A stretch of 64,000 nt of DNA from CAYWVR01 sp964461715. Lineage in GTDB: Bacteria > Planctomycetota > Phycisphaerae > FEN-1346. How positions within the stretch are numbered: the first letter of the stretch is position 1; each line of letters begins with the position of its first letter. A program made the position numbers and the translations under genes. Below are positions 1-8,494 of the stretch, in pieces. The notes under the pieces were generated by a model, which did no database searches, was not told the origin of the DNA, and worked only from the letters and a program-made list of their open reading frames with translations. The stretch spans positions 62,001 to 126,000 of the forward strand of contig CAYWVR010000004.1 in NCBI GenBank assembly GCA_964461715.1. Reading direction: 5' to 3'.

Positions 1-919
1 AACCGATCCAGATGATCGGCATGTTGACGAAGTAGTGCGTCCAGAGGGCGTGGCTCCCGAGGGCCGTCCCGACGAACAGGGCACACATCACGGAGGCCGC
101 CTGCGTCGCCCAGCCGCAGAGCACCGCCCATCCGACGGCCCCCTTGTGGTCGCGGTAGAGGAAGAGGGCCCGGTCGACCTTCGTCACCATGCCCTTGAGC
201 GGCAGCTTCGCGAGGAGCCGCTCGATGCGCAGGAGAGCCCGCACGCGCCGGCTGTAGAAGACGATCGTGCCGACGACCGTGCCCGCGAGGAAGGCGCCGA
301 TGAGGACCTGGGGGACCCGCAGCCGCGGGTCGCCCAGGCTCACCAACACCGCCGCGCCCCCCAGCAGGCACAGCGAGATGATCCCGATGAAGCGGTCGAG
401 GAAGACGACGGTGACGGCCTCGGTCTTGCGGCGGGTCTGGCGGGCGATGTACCAGGCCTTGACGAAGTCGCCGCCCGTCGCCCCGGGGAGCCAATTGTTG
501 AAGAACCACCCGATGTACGTCAGGCGAAGGGATTCGAGGAGCGTGATGTGGATGCCTTGGACCTTGAGGAGGATGCGCCACCGGACCGCGCCGAGCGGCG
601 ACTGGAACATCATGGCCCCCAGGGCGGCCAGAAGCCACCCCCACCGCCCCGCCACCCGCTCCGCGATGGTGAGGATGCCGGGCACGCGGATGGCGCGGCG
701 GGCGTCGAGGTCGGCCTGCGGGACGAGCTGCTCCCGGTCGTCCTCGGACCGGACGACGATCCCCGCCTCGGTCGTGCGGACGATGGGCCGCGCCTCGGCG
801 CCCACCGCCGGACGGACGCGGTCACGGAAGTTCGCCCGGGAGAAGACGTACGCCACCAGGCCGGCCATCAGGACCAGCCGCCCCGCGTGCCACAGGGCCT
901 TCTTCGTTTTCTCATTCAT
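1..919 (-). CDS. Flippase-like (UPF0104/LPG synthase TM family) membrane protein, partial
   Basis: The reading frame starts at ATG 919 and runs off the left edge, so the C-terminus is missing; about 306 codons are present. It opens MNEKTKKALWHAGRLVLMAG with a first membrane helix. Further hydrophobic stretches follow around residues 95-110, 130-150, 165-200 and 205-225. The segment FNNWLPGATGGDFVKAW matches the conserved core of the lysylphosphatidylglycerol synthase transmembrane / UPF0104 family, which includes putative lipid flippases; the substrate cannot be told. An insertion of about 50 residues after the first helix (near 30-85) is hydrophilic. The ATG overlaps the stop of the upstream gene (914-912) by 8 bases, so the two are translationally coupled. 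Family is fairly sure, function is not. Confidence 0.75.
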   Translation of the reverse strand, partial: MNEKTKKALWHAGRLVLMAGLVAYVFSRANFRDRVRPAVGAEARPIVRTTEAGIVVRSEDDREQLVPQADLDARRAIRVPGILTIAERVAGRWGWLLAALGAMMFQSPLGAVRWRILLKVQGIHITLLESLRLTYIGWFFNNWLPGATGGDFVKAWYIARQTRRKTEAVTVVFLDRFIGIISLCLLGGAAVLVSLGDPRLRVPQVLIGAFLAGTVVGTIVFYSRRVRALLRIERLLAKLPLKGMVTKVDRALFLYRDHKGAVGWAVLCGWATQAASVMCALFVGTALGSHALWTHYFVNMPIIWIG

Positions 920-1970
920 GCGTCGGGCTCGCTTCGAGCTGCTCCAGGAACGCCTCCAGGCGGGTGCGGCTCTGGCCGTCGAGTGGCCCGGGGCGGTCGA
1001 ACTCCAGCGTCAGGATCGGCACGCCCACCTCCTCCCTGAGGAGCCGGTCCTGGATGTGCCGGAAGCAGAAACTCTGGACGTAATGCACCAGGCCCTCCAG
1101 GCGCCGCTCCCGGACGGCGCGGCGGATGTCGGCGATCCGCCCGCCGACGCCGTACGGGTACGTGTAGGCGAGGTACTGGGCGACGAGGTCCGCCGCGGGC
1201 GGGTCGGCCACGGCGGCCGGCATGCTGAACTGGCGCTGGAACTCGTTGAAGACGATCCGGGCTCCGAGCCCCTCCAGGAAGCCGTAGAGCCCGTCGCGGA
1301 TGGGCGGGATGCCGACGTACCCGAGGCGGCGCGCGGGCGGCGCGGGCGAGCGCGTTCGGGCCGCCTCGACGAACGCCTCGGCCTCGCGGGCGTAGCGGGT
1401 GGCGTCGCCGCCGAAATCGCTCGACCCGAGGAGCCACCGGTGGTTCTCCTCGCCCGTGACGCGGTCTTCCCGCCACGTGAGGCGGTCGATCTCGGCCAGA
1501 GTCCGCCGAAGCGGCCGAAGCTCGTCGCGCACCTCTTCGGAGGCCTCGCGCGTCGTTCCGAGACGCGCGGCCAGGTCGTCGATCTCGTCGGCCAGGGCCG
1601 ACGCCTCGGGCGGGTAGGGGTAACGAAACGGGAGGACCTCGACGCCCTCGCTCGCCAGGACCTCCATCAGGGCGTGGGTGTTCGAGCAGTCGCCCTGGGT
1701 CACCGCGACGACGCGTCCCGGGCCCGTGGCCCGCACGGTGGCGTAGATGCCCTTGATCCACGCGCAGCAGCTTGTGGGGAAGCCGCGTCGCTCGGCTTCG
1801 GCGATGCGGGCCGCCGGGTCGGGGCCCGTGATGAAGACGTTGTTGAGGTCCACCGGCACGGCCCCCGCCGCCAGCAGCACTTCCACCGGCACGGTGGCCG
1901 TCAGGCCGAGGGTCCCGGGGTCGAGGTCGCTCACAGACACGAGTGTACCAGCCGTGCGCGGCTTCGTCAT
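912..1970 (-). CDS. 2-hydroxyacyl-CoA dehydratase D-component family protein
   Basis: A 352-residue protein of the HgdB/FldB/FldC/BcrB-like family, whose members hold a [4Fe-4S] cluster and act in radical dehydration or reduction of CoA thioesters. Three conserved cysteine sites are visible: CCAWIKG near residue 68, GDCSNTHA near 93 and FCFRHIQD near 310. The usual partner subunit and the ATPase activator are absent nearby, so it may instead belong to the stand-alone members found beside unrelated genes. ATG 1970 has a weak ribosome site; an internal GTG about 11 codons in is a possible alternative start. The stop overlaps the start of the next gene. The divergent neighbour is lepB. Family is likely; the exact substrate is unknown. 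Confidence 0.7.
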   Translation of the reverse strand: MTKPRTAGTLVSVSDLDPGTLGLTATVPVEVLLAAGAVPVDLNNVFITGPDPAARIAEAERRGFPTSCCAWIKGIYATVRATGPGRVVAVTQGDCSNTHALMEVLASEGVEVLPFRYPYPPEASALADEIDDLAARLGTTREASEEVRDELRPLRRTLAEIDRLTWREDRVTGEENHRWLLGSSDFGGDATRYAREAEAFVEAARTRSPAPPARRLGYVGIPPIRDGLYGFLEGLGARIVFNEFQRQFSMPAAVADPPAADLVAQYLAYTYPYGVGGRIADIRRAVRERRLEGLVHYVQSFCFRHIQDRLLREEVGVPILTLEFDRPGPLDGQSRTRLEAFLEQLEASPTHE

Positions 1971-2017
1971 CGAAAAGTCGAAGGACGCCCCGCGAGGGTC
2001 TCGGGCGGGGATTTGTC

Positions 2018-2046
2018 TTGAGTCGTTCTTCGGGGCCGCCTAAGAT
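2018..2046 (+). promoter_or_regulatory. sigma70-type promoter of lepB
   Basis: TTGAGT (2018-2023) and TAAGAT (2041-2046) are separated by exactly 17 bases and lie about 50 bases upstream of the lepB ATG. The match is to consensus only; no transcription data. Confidence 0.5.
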
Positions 2047-2094
2047 TGCCGCTTCAATCCCGCGGGGACACGCGGCGGAGGGCGCCCGCGCGCC

Positions 2095-3636
2095 ATGGCC
2101 AACGATCAACAACCCGACTACCAGGAGCTTCATCGGCGGCACAAGAATCGCGAGTCGCTCCTGGAGACCCTCGAGTCCATCGTCGTCGCGTTCATCCTGG
2201 CGTTCATCTTCCGGGCCTTCCTCGTGGAGGCCTTCGTCATCCCGACCGGCTCGATGGCCGCCAACCTCTACGGCGAGCACCTCGAGTTCACGTGCGAGGA
2301 CTGCGGCTACGAGTTCGCCGTCGGGCTGGAAGCCAGCAAGGCCCGCGAGTTCGGCATCACGTCGCCCCAATGCCCGAACTGCGGTCTGGAGCAGCCCGTG
2401 ACGGGGCTGCGGACGTATTCGGGCGACCGGATTCTGGTCCTGAAGTTCCTCTACGACTTCGAGGAACCCCAACGATGGGACGTCATCGTCTTCCGCAACC
2501 CCAACGATCCGGCCCAGAACTACATCAAGCGGCTCGTGGCGCTCCCGGGGGAGACGATCCAGCTCGACGGCGGCGACGTCACGACGAAGGCCCCCGGGGA
2601 GGACGCGTTCCGCGTCCGCACGAAGACCGACGAGGCCCAGGAAGCCCTCTGGATGCCCGTCCACGACACCCGCTACCGGCCGCACCGGAACGGATGGGAG
2701 CCGCGCTGGATCGGCGAGGGCGGCTGGACGGTTCGCGATGGAGGCTACGTCCTCGCCGAGGCGGACGCGGATGCGGGTCCGGCCTGGCTCACGTATCGCC
2801 ATCGCAACCCGGCCGGCGACCTTGACTACATCCGCGATTACTATGCCTACAACAGCGCTTCGGGCGGCGGCTCGGGCCGCTGGGGGCTTCGTGCGGTGAC
2901 GGACCTCGCGCTTCGCAGCAAGGTGACGCTCGCCGATGCCGAGGCCCGGCTCGTCGTCGAGCTTCGGGCCTGGCGCGATCGCCTGCGTTTCGAGCTGACG
3001 GCCGAGGGGTCCGCCGCGCCCTCGCAGATTCTCCTGAAGGGCGAGCCGATCGCCCGGGCCCCCGACGGTGTGCTCCCGGTCGGCCGGCCCGCGAACGTCC
3101 TGGTCGCCAACGTCGATCACAAGGCCATGCTCTGGGTCAACGGGCGGCGGGTGCTCGAGCCCCTGACCGAGACGGTGTCCCCCGAGGGCGACCCGATGTA
3201 CGAACCGACGCGGATGACCGAGGACGAGCGGGAGGCCATGAAGTCGGGCCCCACCGGTCCCGCGGAGGTCCGCCTCAAGGCCGCCGGCGGGGGCGTGGAT
3301 CTCGGGTACTTGCGGATCGACCGCGACGTCTACTACGTCAACGAGAGGCGGGGCGGTCTGGTGGGCGGTCACGAGCCGGGCTACGGCACGGAGGGGGCCG
3401 CGTTCCAGCTCCGCGAGGACGAGTTCTTCGTCATGGGCGACAACAGCCCCCACTCGTACGACTCGCGGCTGTGGCAGATGCCGAACCAACTGGATCCGGA
3501 TGCCAAGGACCGCCCCGTCGTCCCGCGGCGGAACCTCGTGGGCAAGGCCTTCTTCGTCTACTGGCCGTCGGCCGGGTGGCGGGCCCGCTACATCCCCCTC
3601 GCCCCCGACCCGGCGGGGTGGCGCTTTGTTCACTGA
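2095..3636 (+). CDS. lepB: Signal peptidase I with large internal insertion
   Basis: A 513-residue membrane serine protease (S26) that removes Sec signal peptides outside the inner membrane. One N-terminal membrane helix (about 25-48) is followed by the catalytic serine in PTGSMAANL (Ser53) and the general-base lysine in NYIKRLVALPGE (Lys145). Box E, GDNSPHSYDSRLW, lies near residues 445-457. Between Ser53 and Lys145 is a four-cysteine knuckle (CEDC near 67-70, CPNC near 93-96) resembling a zinc ribbon. Between Lys145 and box E lies an insertion of roughly 240 residues with a beta-rich pattern; typical bacterial enzymes are 180-320 residues in all. ATG 2095 is preceded by GGAGGG, rather far upstream (16 bases). 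The two PEP-CTERM proteins and the secreted HEAT proteins here are plausible substrates. Confidence 0.9.
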   Translation: MANDQQPDYQELHRRHKNRESLLETLESIVVAFILAFIFRAFLVEAFVIPTGSMAANLYGEHLEFTCEDCGYEFAVGLEASKAREFGITSPQCPNCGLEQPVTGLRTYSGDRILVLKFLYDFEEPQRWDVIVFRNPNDPAQNYIKRLVALPGETIQLDGGDVTTKAPGEDAFRVRTKTDEAQEALWMPVHDTRYRPHRNGWEPRWIGEGGWTVRDGGYVLAEADADAGPAWLTYRHRNPAGDLDYIRDYYAYNSASGGGSGRWGLRAVTDLALRSKVTLADAEARLVVELRAWRDRLRFELTAEGSAAPSQILLKGEPIARAPDGVLPVGRPANVLVANVDHKAMLWVNGRRVLEPLTETVSPEGDPMYEPTRMTEDEREAMKSGPTGPAEVRLKAAGGGVDLGYLRIDRDVYYVNERRGGLVGGHEPGYGTEGAAFQLREDEFFVMGDNSPHSYDSRLWQMPNQLDPDAKDRPVVPRRNLVGKAFFVYWPSAGWRARYIPLAPDPAGWRFVH

Positions 3637-4053
3637 AGAAGTTCAGAGTTCAAGGTTCAGAGGGCAAAGCGAACAGCGCAAGGCCTTGCGCGCGTCCGTG
3701 TCGCCTGGCACGCCAAGCCGTTCGCCTTGAACTTTGCGCTTGGAACCTTGAACCGCCGTCTCAGCCCCTTGACTTGGCGTCAACTTTTTCCACAATGCGG
3801 CCGGTTCGGGCCGAAAAGGCCCGGAAAAGGCCGTGGCGAGGGGCTTTCGTGCGCCTGTGGAGGTTCCGAGGGCCTTGAATCGGCCCGCGCGAACGTCTAA
3901 GGTGACATGGCGCGAGTGAACGGAGCGGGTCGCCGAGACCGGGAAAACGGCTTTTCGAGGCCGCGCACGGCCTTCGGAGGTCCGAAGGGCGAGTTTTCCA
4001 CGGGTTATCCACACCCGGCTCGCTCGCCGGAAACCGCGTCAGGAGGTCTAGGC
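3637..4053. other. Intergenic region with inverted repeat and DnaA-box-like sites
   Basis: This 417-base stretch has no convincing gene. It starts with runs of a GTTCARR heptamer (3641-3661) and an inverted repeat whose perfect 11-base arms are GTTCAAGGTTC (3648-3658) and GAACCTTGAAC (3743-3753). Inner arms GCAAAG (3664-3669) and CTTTGC (3732-3737) extend it. Next come a small palindrome TTGAC-N5-GTCAA (3769-3783) and three DnaA-box-like sequences: TTTTTCCACA (3785-3794), TTTTCCACG (3994-4002) and a perfect TTATCCACA (4005-4013). A weak promoter may be TTGAAT (3875-3880) with TAAGGT (3898-3903), 17 bases apart. Confidence 0.5.
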
Positions 4054-4803
4054 TTGGAGCTGCTCAACGTCACGGGCCTGACCAAGTTCTACGGCGGCCG
4101 CAAGGTCGTCGACGACATCTCCTTCAGTGTCAACGAGGCCGAAATCGTCGGCCTGCTGGGCAAGAACGGGGCCGGCAAGACCACCAGCTTCAAGATGACG
4201 ATGGGCATGATCGCCTCCGACGGTGGCCGCGTCATCTTCGAGAGCGAGGACGTGTCGAAGCTCCCCATGTACCAGCGGTCGCGCCGCGGGATGGGGTACC
4301 TGTCGCAGGAGCCGAGCATTTTCCAGCGGCTCTCGGTCGAGCAGAACCTCCTGGCGATCCTCGAAATGATGCACTTGGCGAAGACCGAGCGCAAAGCCAT
4401 CGCCGCCGAGCTCCTGCGCGACTTCGGCCTGACGCATCTGGCGCGCCAGCACGCCCGGACCCTCTCGGGTGGCGAGCGGCGGCGGCTCGAGATCGCCCGG
4501 GCCCTCGTCTCGCGACCCAGCCTCATCCTCCTCGACGAGCCTTTCACCGGCGTCGACCCCATCGCCATCTTCGACATCCAAGGCTTCATCAAGAACCTGA
4601 AGGCCCGGGGCATCGGGGTCCTCCTGACCGACCACAACGTCCACGCCACCCTCTCGATCGTCGACCGGGCCTACATCATCAACGAAGGCCGCGTCTTCCG
4701 GCACGGCACCAGCCAGGAGTTGATCAACGACCCGGAGGTCAAGCGCGTCTACCTCGGGGCCACGTTCCGCGGGGACGAGTTCGACCGCAAAGAGCCCGCC
4801 TGA
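4054..4803 (+). CDS. lptB: LPS export ABC transporter ATP-binding protein LptB
   Basis: ATPase of the LptB2FG complex that extracts lipopolysaccharide from the inner membrane. The 249-residue product has Walker A GLLGKNGAGKTT, a Q-loop (YLSQEPSIF), signature LSGGERRRLEIARAL, Walker B LILLDEPFTGVDP and switch histidine TDHNV. These details, including the IAIFDIQ stretch, are typical of LptB rather than of amino-acid ABC ATPases. I chose the TTG at 4054 because AGGAGG lies seven bases upstream (4041-4046) and the family homology begins there. An in-frame ATG at 3907 would add 49 unrelated residues. The next gene starts one base after the stop. LptFG and LptA/C are not in the window. Confidence 0.9.
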   Translation: MELLNVTGLTKFYGGRKVVDDISFSVNEAEIVGLLGKNGAGKTTSFKMTMGMIASDGGRVIFESEDVSKLPMYQRSRRGMGYLSQEPSIFQRLSVEQNLLAILEMMHLAKTERKAIAAELLRDFGLTHLARQHARTLSGGERRRLEIARALVSRPSLILLDEPFTGVDPIAIFDIQGFIKNLKARGIGVLLTDHNVHATLSIVDRAYIINEGRVFRHGTSQELINDPEVKRVYLGATFRGDEFDRKEPA

Positions 4804-4804
4804 C

Positions 4805-5800
4805 ATGGCCCGAGACCTGCCCCCCCTCATCGCCGTCGCCCTGAACCCGGCCCTCGACCGGTCGATCGAGGTGCCCGGCCTCGAGATCGGCGGCCACGTG
4901 CGCGGGCGGCTCGTCTCCGTCCAGCCCGCGGGCAAGGCCGTCAATATGGCCCGCCTCCTGGGGACGCTCGGCACGCCGTGCATCCTGACGGGTTTCATCG
5001 GGGAGAGCGACCGCGAACGGTTCGCGGCCAGCTTCGAGAAGAGCCTGGTGCGCGTCGAGATGTTCGAGGCGCGGGGCACGACGCGCGAGAACATTACCTT
5101 GATCGACCCGGAGGCGGGCGTTGAGACGCACGTTCGCGACACGGGTTTCCCGCTCGCGCCGGACGACCTCGGCCGGCTGGCGAAGAAACTCGGCATCCTG
5201 GCCTCGGAGGGGGCTGTTGTCGTCTTCGCCGGGAGTCTGCCGCCCGAGATGGGGGCCTCCGATTTCCAGACGCTCGTCGAAGTGTGCCGCGCGGCAGGGG
5301 CCCGCGTCGCCGTCGATTCGAGCGGCGAGGGGCTCCAGGCCGTCCGGAGCGGCGGCCCCCTCTGGCTCGTCAAGCCGAACCGGGAGGAGCTGGCCGAGTT
5401 GACCGGGCAACCCGTTGGCTCGGACGAGGAGCTTCGCGAGGCGGCCGCACAGCTCGCCCGCTACGTCGAGCTCGTCGTGGTGACGGCGGGGGCGGACGGG
5501 GCATGGCTCTTTGCGCCGGCGGGCGTCTGGCGGGCCCGCCCCGACAACGATCCCGAGACGGTCGTCAACACGGTGGGGTGTGGCGACGCGCTGCTCGCCG
5601 GGTTCGTCCGGGCCTATGCCGCCGGTCGCCCGCCCGACGAATGCCTCCGCCGGGGCGTGGCCTGCGGCACCGCCGCCACCCTGAAAGTCCGGGCCGGCGA
5701 GGTCGACCCCGCCCGGGTCGAGGCGGCCTACGAGGCCGTCACCGTGTCGCGGGTGGACGGGCCTCGCCCCGGCCCCGGCGCCGGTTTCCTGGCGCCTTGA
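4805..5800 (+). CDS. PfkB-family sugar kinase (1-phosphofructokinase-like)
   Basis: A 331-residue ribokinase/PfkB-fold kinase of the FruK/LacC branch, which phosphorylates a sugar phosphate such as fructose 1-phosphate or tagatose 6-phosphate. The start NPALDRSIEV, the substrate-side motif PAGKAVNMARLL (usually GGKGINVAR in FruK), VKPNREELAEL and the catalytic NTVGCGDALLAGF with the anion-hole and base aspartate are all seen. No fructose PTS component is nearby, so a housekeeping role or a different sugar phosphate is possible. The gene starts one base after the lptB stop and is probably cotranscribed with it. It ends 7 bases from the convergent HEAT-repeat gene. The kinase family is certain, the substrate is not. 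Confidence 0.8.
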   Translation: MARDLPPLIAVALNPALDRSIEVPGLEIGGHVRGRLVSVQPAGKAVNMARLLGTLGTPCILTGFIGESDRERFAASFEKSLVRVEMFEARGTTRENITLIDPEAGVETHVRDTGFPLAPDDLGRLAKKLGILASEGAVVVFAGSLPPEMGASDFQTLVEVCRAAGARVAVDSSGEGLQAVRSGGPLWLVKPNREELAELTGQPVGSDEELREAAAQLARYVELVVVTAGADGAWLFAPAGVWRARPDNDPETVVNTVGCGDALLAGFVRAYAAGRPPDECLRRGVACGTAATLKVRAGEVDPARVEAAYEAVTVSRVDGPRPGPGAGFLAP

Positions 5801-5807
5801 AGCGTTC

Positions 5808-7484
5808 TTATCCCTTCGGCTCGGGCGGCTTGGCGAGCCACGACTCGTAGGCCTCGATCGTGTCGGCCTCGACGCCCGTCACGTCCTTGAGGACGCGGAG
5901 GAAGAGGGCCTGGACTCCCGCGTTTGATTCGGCCTTGTGGCCCTGGATGAGGGCCTCGACCACGTCCTTCGAGCCCTTCGGGGCGAGCCGCGCCAGAGCC
6001 ACCAGCGTGTTGGCGCGGGCCCACTCGGTCTCGGCCTGAAGGTTGGCGAGGAGCTTGGGCAGCGTCTCCGTCACCGCGGGCGTGTCGGGCTCGAGGACCC
6101 GCATGGCCAGGATCGCCGCCGCCCCGCGCGTCCGCGCCCCCTCGGCTTCGAGCAGTTTCGTCAGGAGCTCGAGCTCGACGGGCTTGCCCTGGAACGCCAG
6201 TCCGAGGGCGGCGCTTCCGCGGACCCGGGCGCTGGAATCGGCGGCGAGCTCGATGAGCCGGGCGTGGGCCTCGTCCTTGCCGGAGAAGCCCAAGGCGAAC
6301 GCGGCCAGCTCGCGCACGACCGGGTCCGGGCTCGCTGCCTCCTCCATCACCGTCTCGAAGTTGACGTGAACGAGTTGGGCCAGCGTGGCGGCGATGCGGC
6401 GGGTCTCGTTGGCCTGGCCCTGGCTCGTGGCCCGGTCGTGGGCCACCTGGAGGTTCTTGAGCATCATGCGCAGCTGGCCGGCCGGGACGGGTTGCGTCAT
6501 CAGTCGCTGCTGGAGCAGCGAGGCGTGCATCGAGCGGACCGCCGGCGTCCAGACGCCTTCCGGGTTGTTCTTGATGTAAGTCTGGAGGATTTCGAGGCCC
6601 TGCTGAACCTGGCCCGCCTGGACCTGCTCCAAGGCGCTGCGGACCAGGGAGATGTCGGCCTTGGCCTTGGCGAGCCGGTCGTCGGAGACCACCGTCATGT
6701 CGGTCAGCTTCGAGGTGAACGTCTGGCGCGACTGCTGGGTGGCCTCGTCGGTCTTCTCGTAGAAGACGACCTCGCCGGCGCCGGATCGGTTGCCGCTGCC
6801 GTCGAGCGCTTCGGCGGAGGTCATCGTCATCGCGCGGATTTCCATCCGCTTGCCGACCTCGCCGGTGAAGGCGACGTCGGCGTCCGCCTCGAGGATGGCA
6901 CAGGGCGTGCCGCCCACCTCCTTGATCTCCGTGAACCGCGTGGTGAGGGTCCCCTTGAGGATGCCGAGATCGAGGGGCGTGGACCAGGTGTCGCCGAGTT
7001 GGACGGGCTTCGGGGGCAGGGCCCGGAGCCGGGTCAGCACGTCCCCCACCGCTTGCGACGGGTCTTCGAGCTCCGCCGCCTCGGCGGGGGGCGGGGCGCC
7101 GGGCTCCAGCACGCGGATCGAGAGGGTGGGGGGCAGAGGACGCGTCAGCCGCTCCTCCGGAATCTCGGCCAGCAGGTCCTGGCCGTCCTGCGTGGCCTCG
7201 ACCTGTCGCTCGGTGGGCACGTCGAAGACGGCCATCGTCACCTCGGGGCCCTCCTTGGCCTGCGACAGGATGAGCTCCTGCCGGACGATCGTCCGCTCGA
7301 TGGCCGAGGTGCGCTTGACGTCGGCCGCCTCGATGCTCCGCTCGACGCGGTGCACGCTCGTGTAGGTTCGCATCTCGCCCGGCTTGTACTCGTAGTTCAA
7401 CTCGTAGGTCTTGTCGGCCGGGGCCGCCATGGCCGTGCCGCATGCGGTGGCCAGCGCGAGAAGGCTCAGGAAGAACGTTTTCAT
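5808..7484 (-). CDS. Secreted HEAT-repeat protein of unknown function
   Basis: The 558-residue product begins with a signal peptide (MKTFFLSLLALATACGTAMA, cut near residue 20). An N-terminal beta-rich part of about 300 residues begins YELNYEYKPGEMRTY and looks like the DUF6263-type domain of planctomycete secreted proteins. It ends in helical HEAT-like repeats (about 370-530) with repeated short phrases such as VRELAAFALGFSG and VRGSAALGLAFQG. A role as a periplasmic scaffold is plausible but unproven. The ATG overlaps the lgt stop by four bases (ATGA), so it is the last gene of the panC-panD-lgt unit. I do not recognise a specific function. Confidence 0.75.
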   Translation of the reverse strand: MKTFFLSLLALATACGTAMAAPADKTYELNYEYKPGEMRTYTSVHRVERSIEAADVKRTSAIERTIVRQELILSQAKEGPEVTMAVFDVPTERQVEATQDGQDLLAEIPEERLTRPLPPTLSIRVLEPGAPPPAEAAELEDPSQAVGDVLTRLRALPPKPVQLGDTWSTPLDLGILKGTLTTRFTEIKEVGGTPCAILEADADVAFTGEVGKRMEIRAMTMTSAEALDGSGNRSGAGEVVFYEKTDEATQQSRQTFTSKLTDMTVVSDDRLAKAKADISLVRSALEQVQAGQVQQGLEILQTYIKNNPEGVWTPAVRSMHASLLQQRLMTQPVPAGQLRMMLKNLQVAHDRATSQGQANETRRIAATLAQLVHVNFETVMEEAASPDPVVRELAAFALGFSGKDEAHARLIELAADSSARVRGSAALGLAFQGKPVELELLTKLLEAEGARTRGAAAILAMRVLEPDTPAVTETLPKLLANLQAETEWARANTLVALARLAPKGSKDVVEALIQGHKAESNAGVQALFLRVLKDVTGVEADTIEAYESWLAKPPEPKG

Positions 7485-8473
7485 GATCGCTTTCCTCTAT
7501 GTCGGGGCGCCTTTGCGCGATTCGGCGGCGGGGCCGGGGCCTCGCGCCGCCGGGCGACCCACACCAGGGCCGCCATGCCCGTGGCCACCATCACGATCGC
7601 CACGTTCTGGCTGATCGTCAAGCGCGGCAGGGCCCCCGCCGCGCCTTCCATGCCCAGCCGCGCGAAAAGGGACGGTAGGCCCAGAAGATACGCCGACGCC
7701 TCGTCCGACCGGACCCACTCCAGCAGGAACCGCGTGATCCCGTACAGGAGCACGAAGGCGAAGAATATCTGCCCGTCCCGCTTCTTCCACCGAAATCCCA
7801 CGTGTAAGACGGCAAAGATCGCCAGCGCATTCAGCATCGAGTACAGCTGCGCCGGGTGCAGGAGCGGCATGTCCCACGCAGCGGCGGTGGACGCCACGGC
7901 GGCCCCGAGCTCTCCGCCCGGGTAGCCGCTTACCGTCACCCCCTTCGAGGCCAGGAACTCCGTCGCGTAGTGCTGCCACGGGATCGACCCGACCGGCCAC
8001 CGAAGCGCCCACGGCACGTGTGTGACGTCGCCGTGGCAGCACCCGTTCAGGAAGCATCCCATCCGCCCGAACGCCAGGCCCATCGCCAGGCCCGGCGCGA
8101 CGATGTCCATCCACGCCAGGATCGGGCGTCGCGTGATCCCCAGGTACGCCACCACCGCCCCGCCCGCCAGGATCAGGCCGCCGTAGTACGTCAGGCCGCC
8201 CTCCCAGATTCGAAGCAGGCTCCAGACGTCAAATCCCCGGGTCGGGTCATGGTACTGGATGACGTAGAACAGCCGGGCCCCCAGCACGCCGCCGAAGAAG
8301 CAGAACAGGGCGATGTTGTAGAGCGTGTCGGCGTCGCGTCCCTGGCGCCGGGCCCGCCACTTCGCCACCAGGATCGCCGCCAGGAACCCCAGGCACATCA
8401 TCGCCCCGTAGGCGTAGAGGGGCTGGGCGTGGTCGGTGCCGGGGATCGGAATGCGAAAAAGGATTTGGCGCAT
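7481..8473 (-). CDS. lgt: Prolipoprotein diacylglyceryl transferase
   Basis: An integral membrane enzyme that transfers diacylglycerol from phosphatidylglycerol to the lipobox cysteine of prolipoproteins. At 330 residues it has about seven membrane helices. Recognisable are the family signature GRMGCFLNGCCHGD (the cysteine-rich variant common outside proteobacteria), TYYGGLILAG and HPAQLYSMLNAL. The C-terminus carries a basic, proline-rich tail. Lipoproteins in this same window (ApbE, GspD, the iron-binding protein) would be clients. It follows panD by 21 bases in an apparent operon, and its stop overlaps the start of the HEAT-repeat gene. Confidence 0.93.
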   Translation of the reverse strand: MRQILFRIPIPGTDHAQPLYAYGAMMCLGFLAAILVAKWRARRQGRDADTLYNIALFCFFGGVLGARLFYVIQYHDPTRGFDVWSLLRIWEGGLTYYGGLILAGGAVVAYLGITRRPILAWMDIVAPGLAMGLAFGRMGCFLNGCCHGDVTHVPWALRWPVGSIPWQHYATEFLASKGVTVSGYPGGELGAAVASTAAAWDMPLLHPAQLYSMLNALAIFAVLHVGFRWKKRDGQIFFAFVLLYGITRFLLEWVRSDEASAYLLGLPSLFARLGMEGAAGALPRLTISQNVAIVMVATGMAALVWVARRREAPAPPPNRAKAPRHRGKRS

Positions 8474-8494
8474 CGGGCGCGGCCCCCTGCCTCG

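Noticed and set aside
35..2021. Two long plus-strand open frames across the first 2 kb
   Set aside because: They are Arg/Pro/Gly-rich antisense shadows of the flippase-like and dehydratase-like genes on the minus strand.
916..3633. A 905-codon minus-strand frame
   Set aside because: It runs antisense to lepB and out of frame with the dehydratase gene; no family motif and GC-driven composition only.
3907..4053. N-terminal extension of LptB from ATG 3907
   Set aside because: These 49 codons cover the DnaA-box-like sites and have no homology; the TTG at 4054 has a perfect ribosome site.
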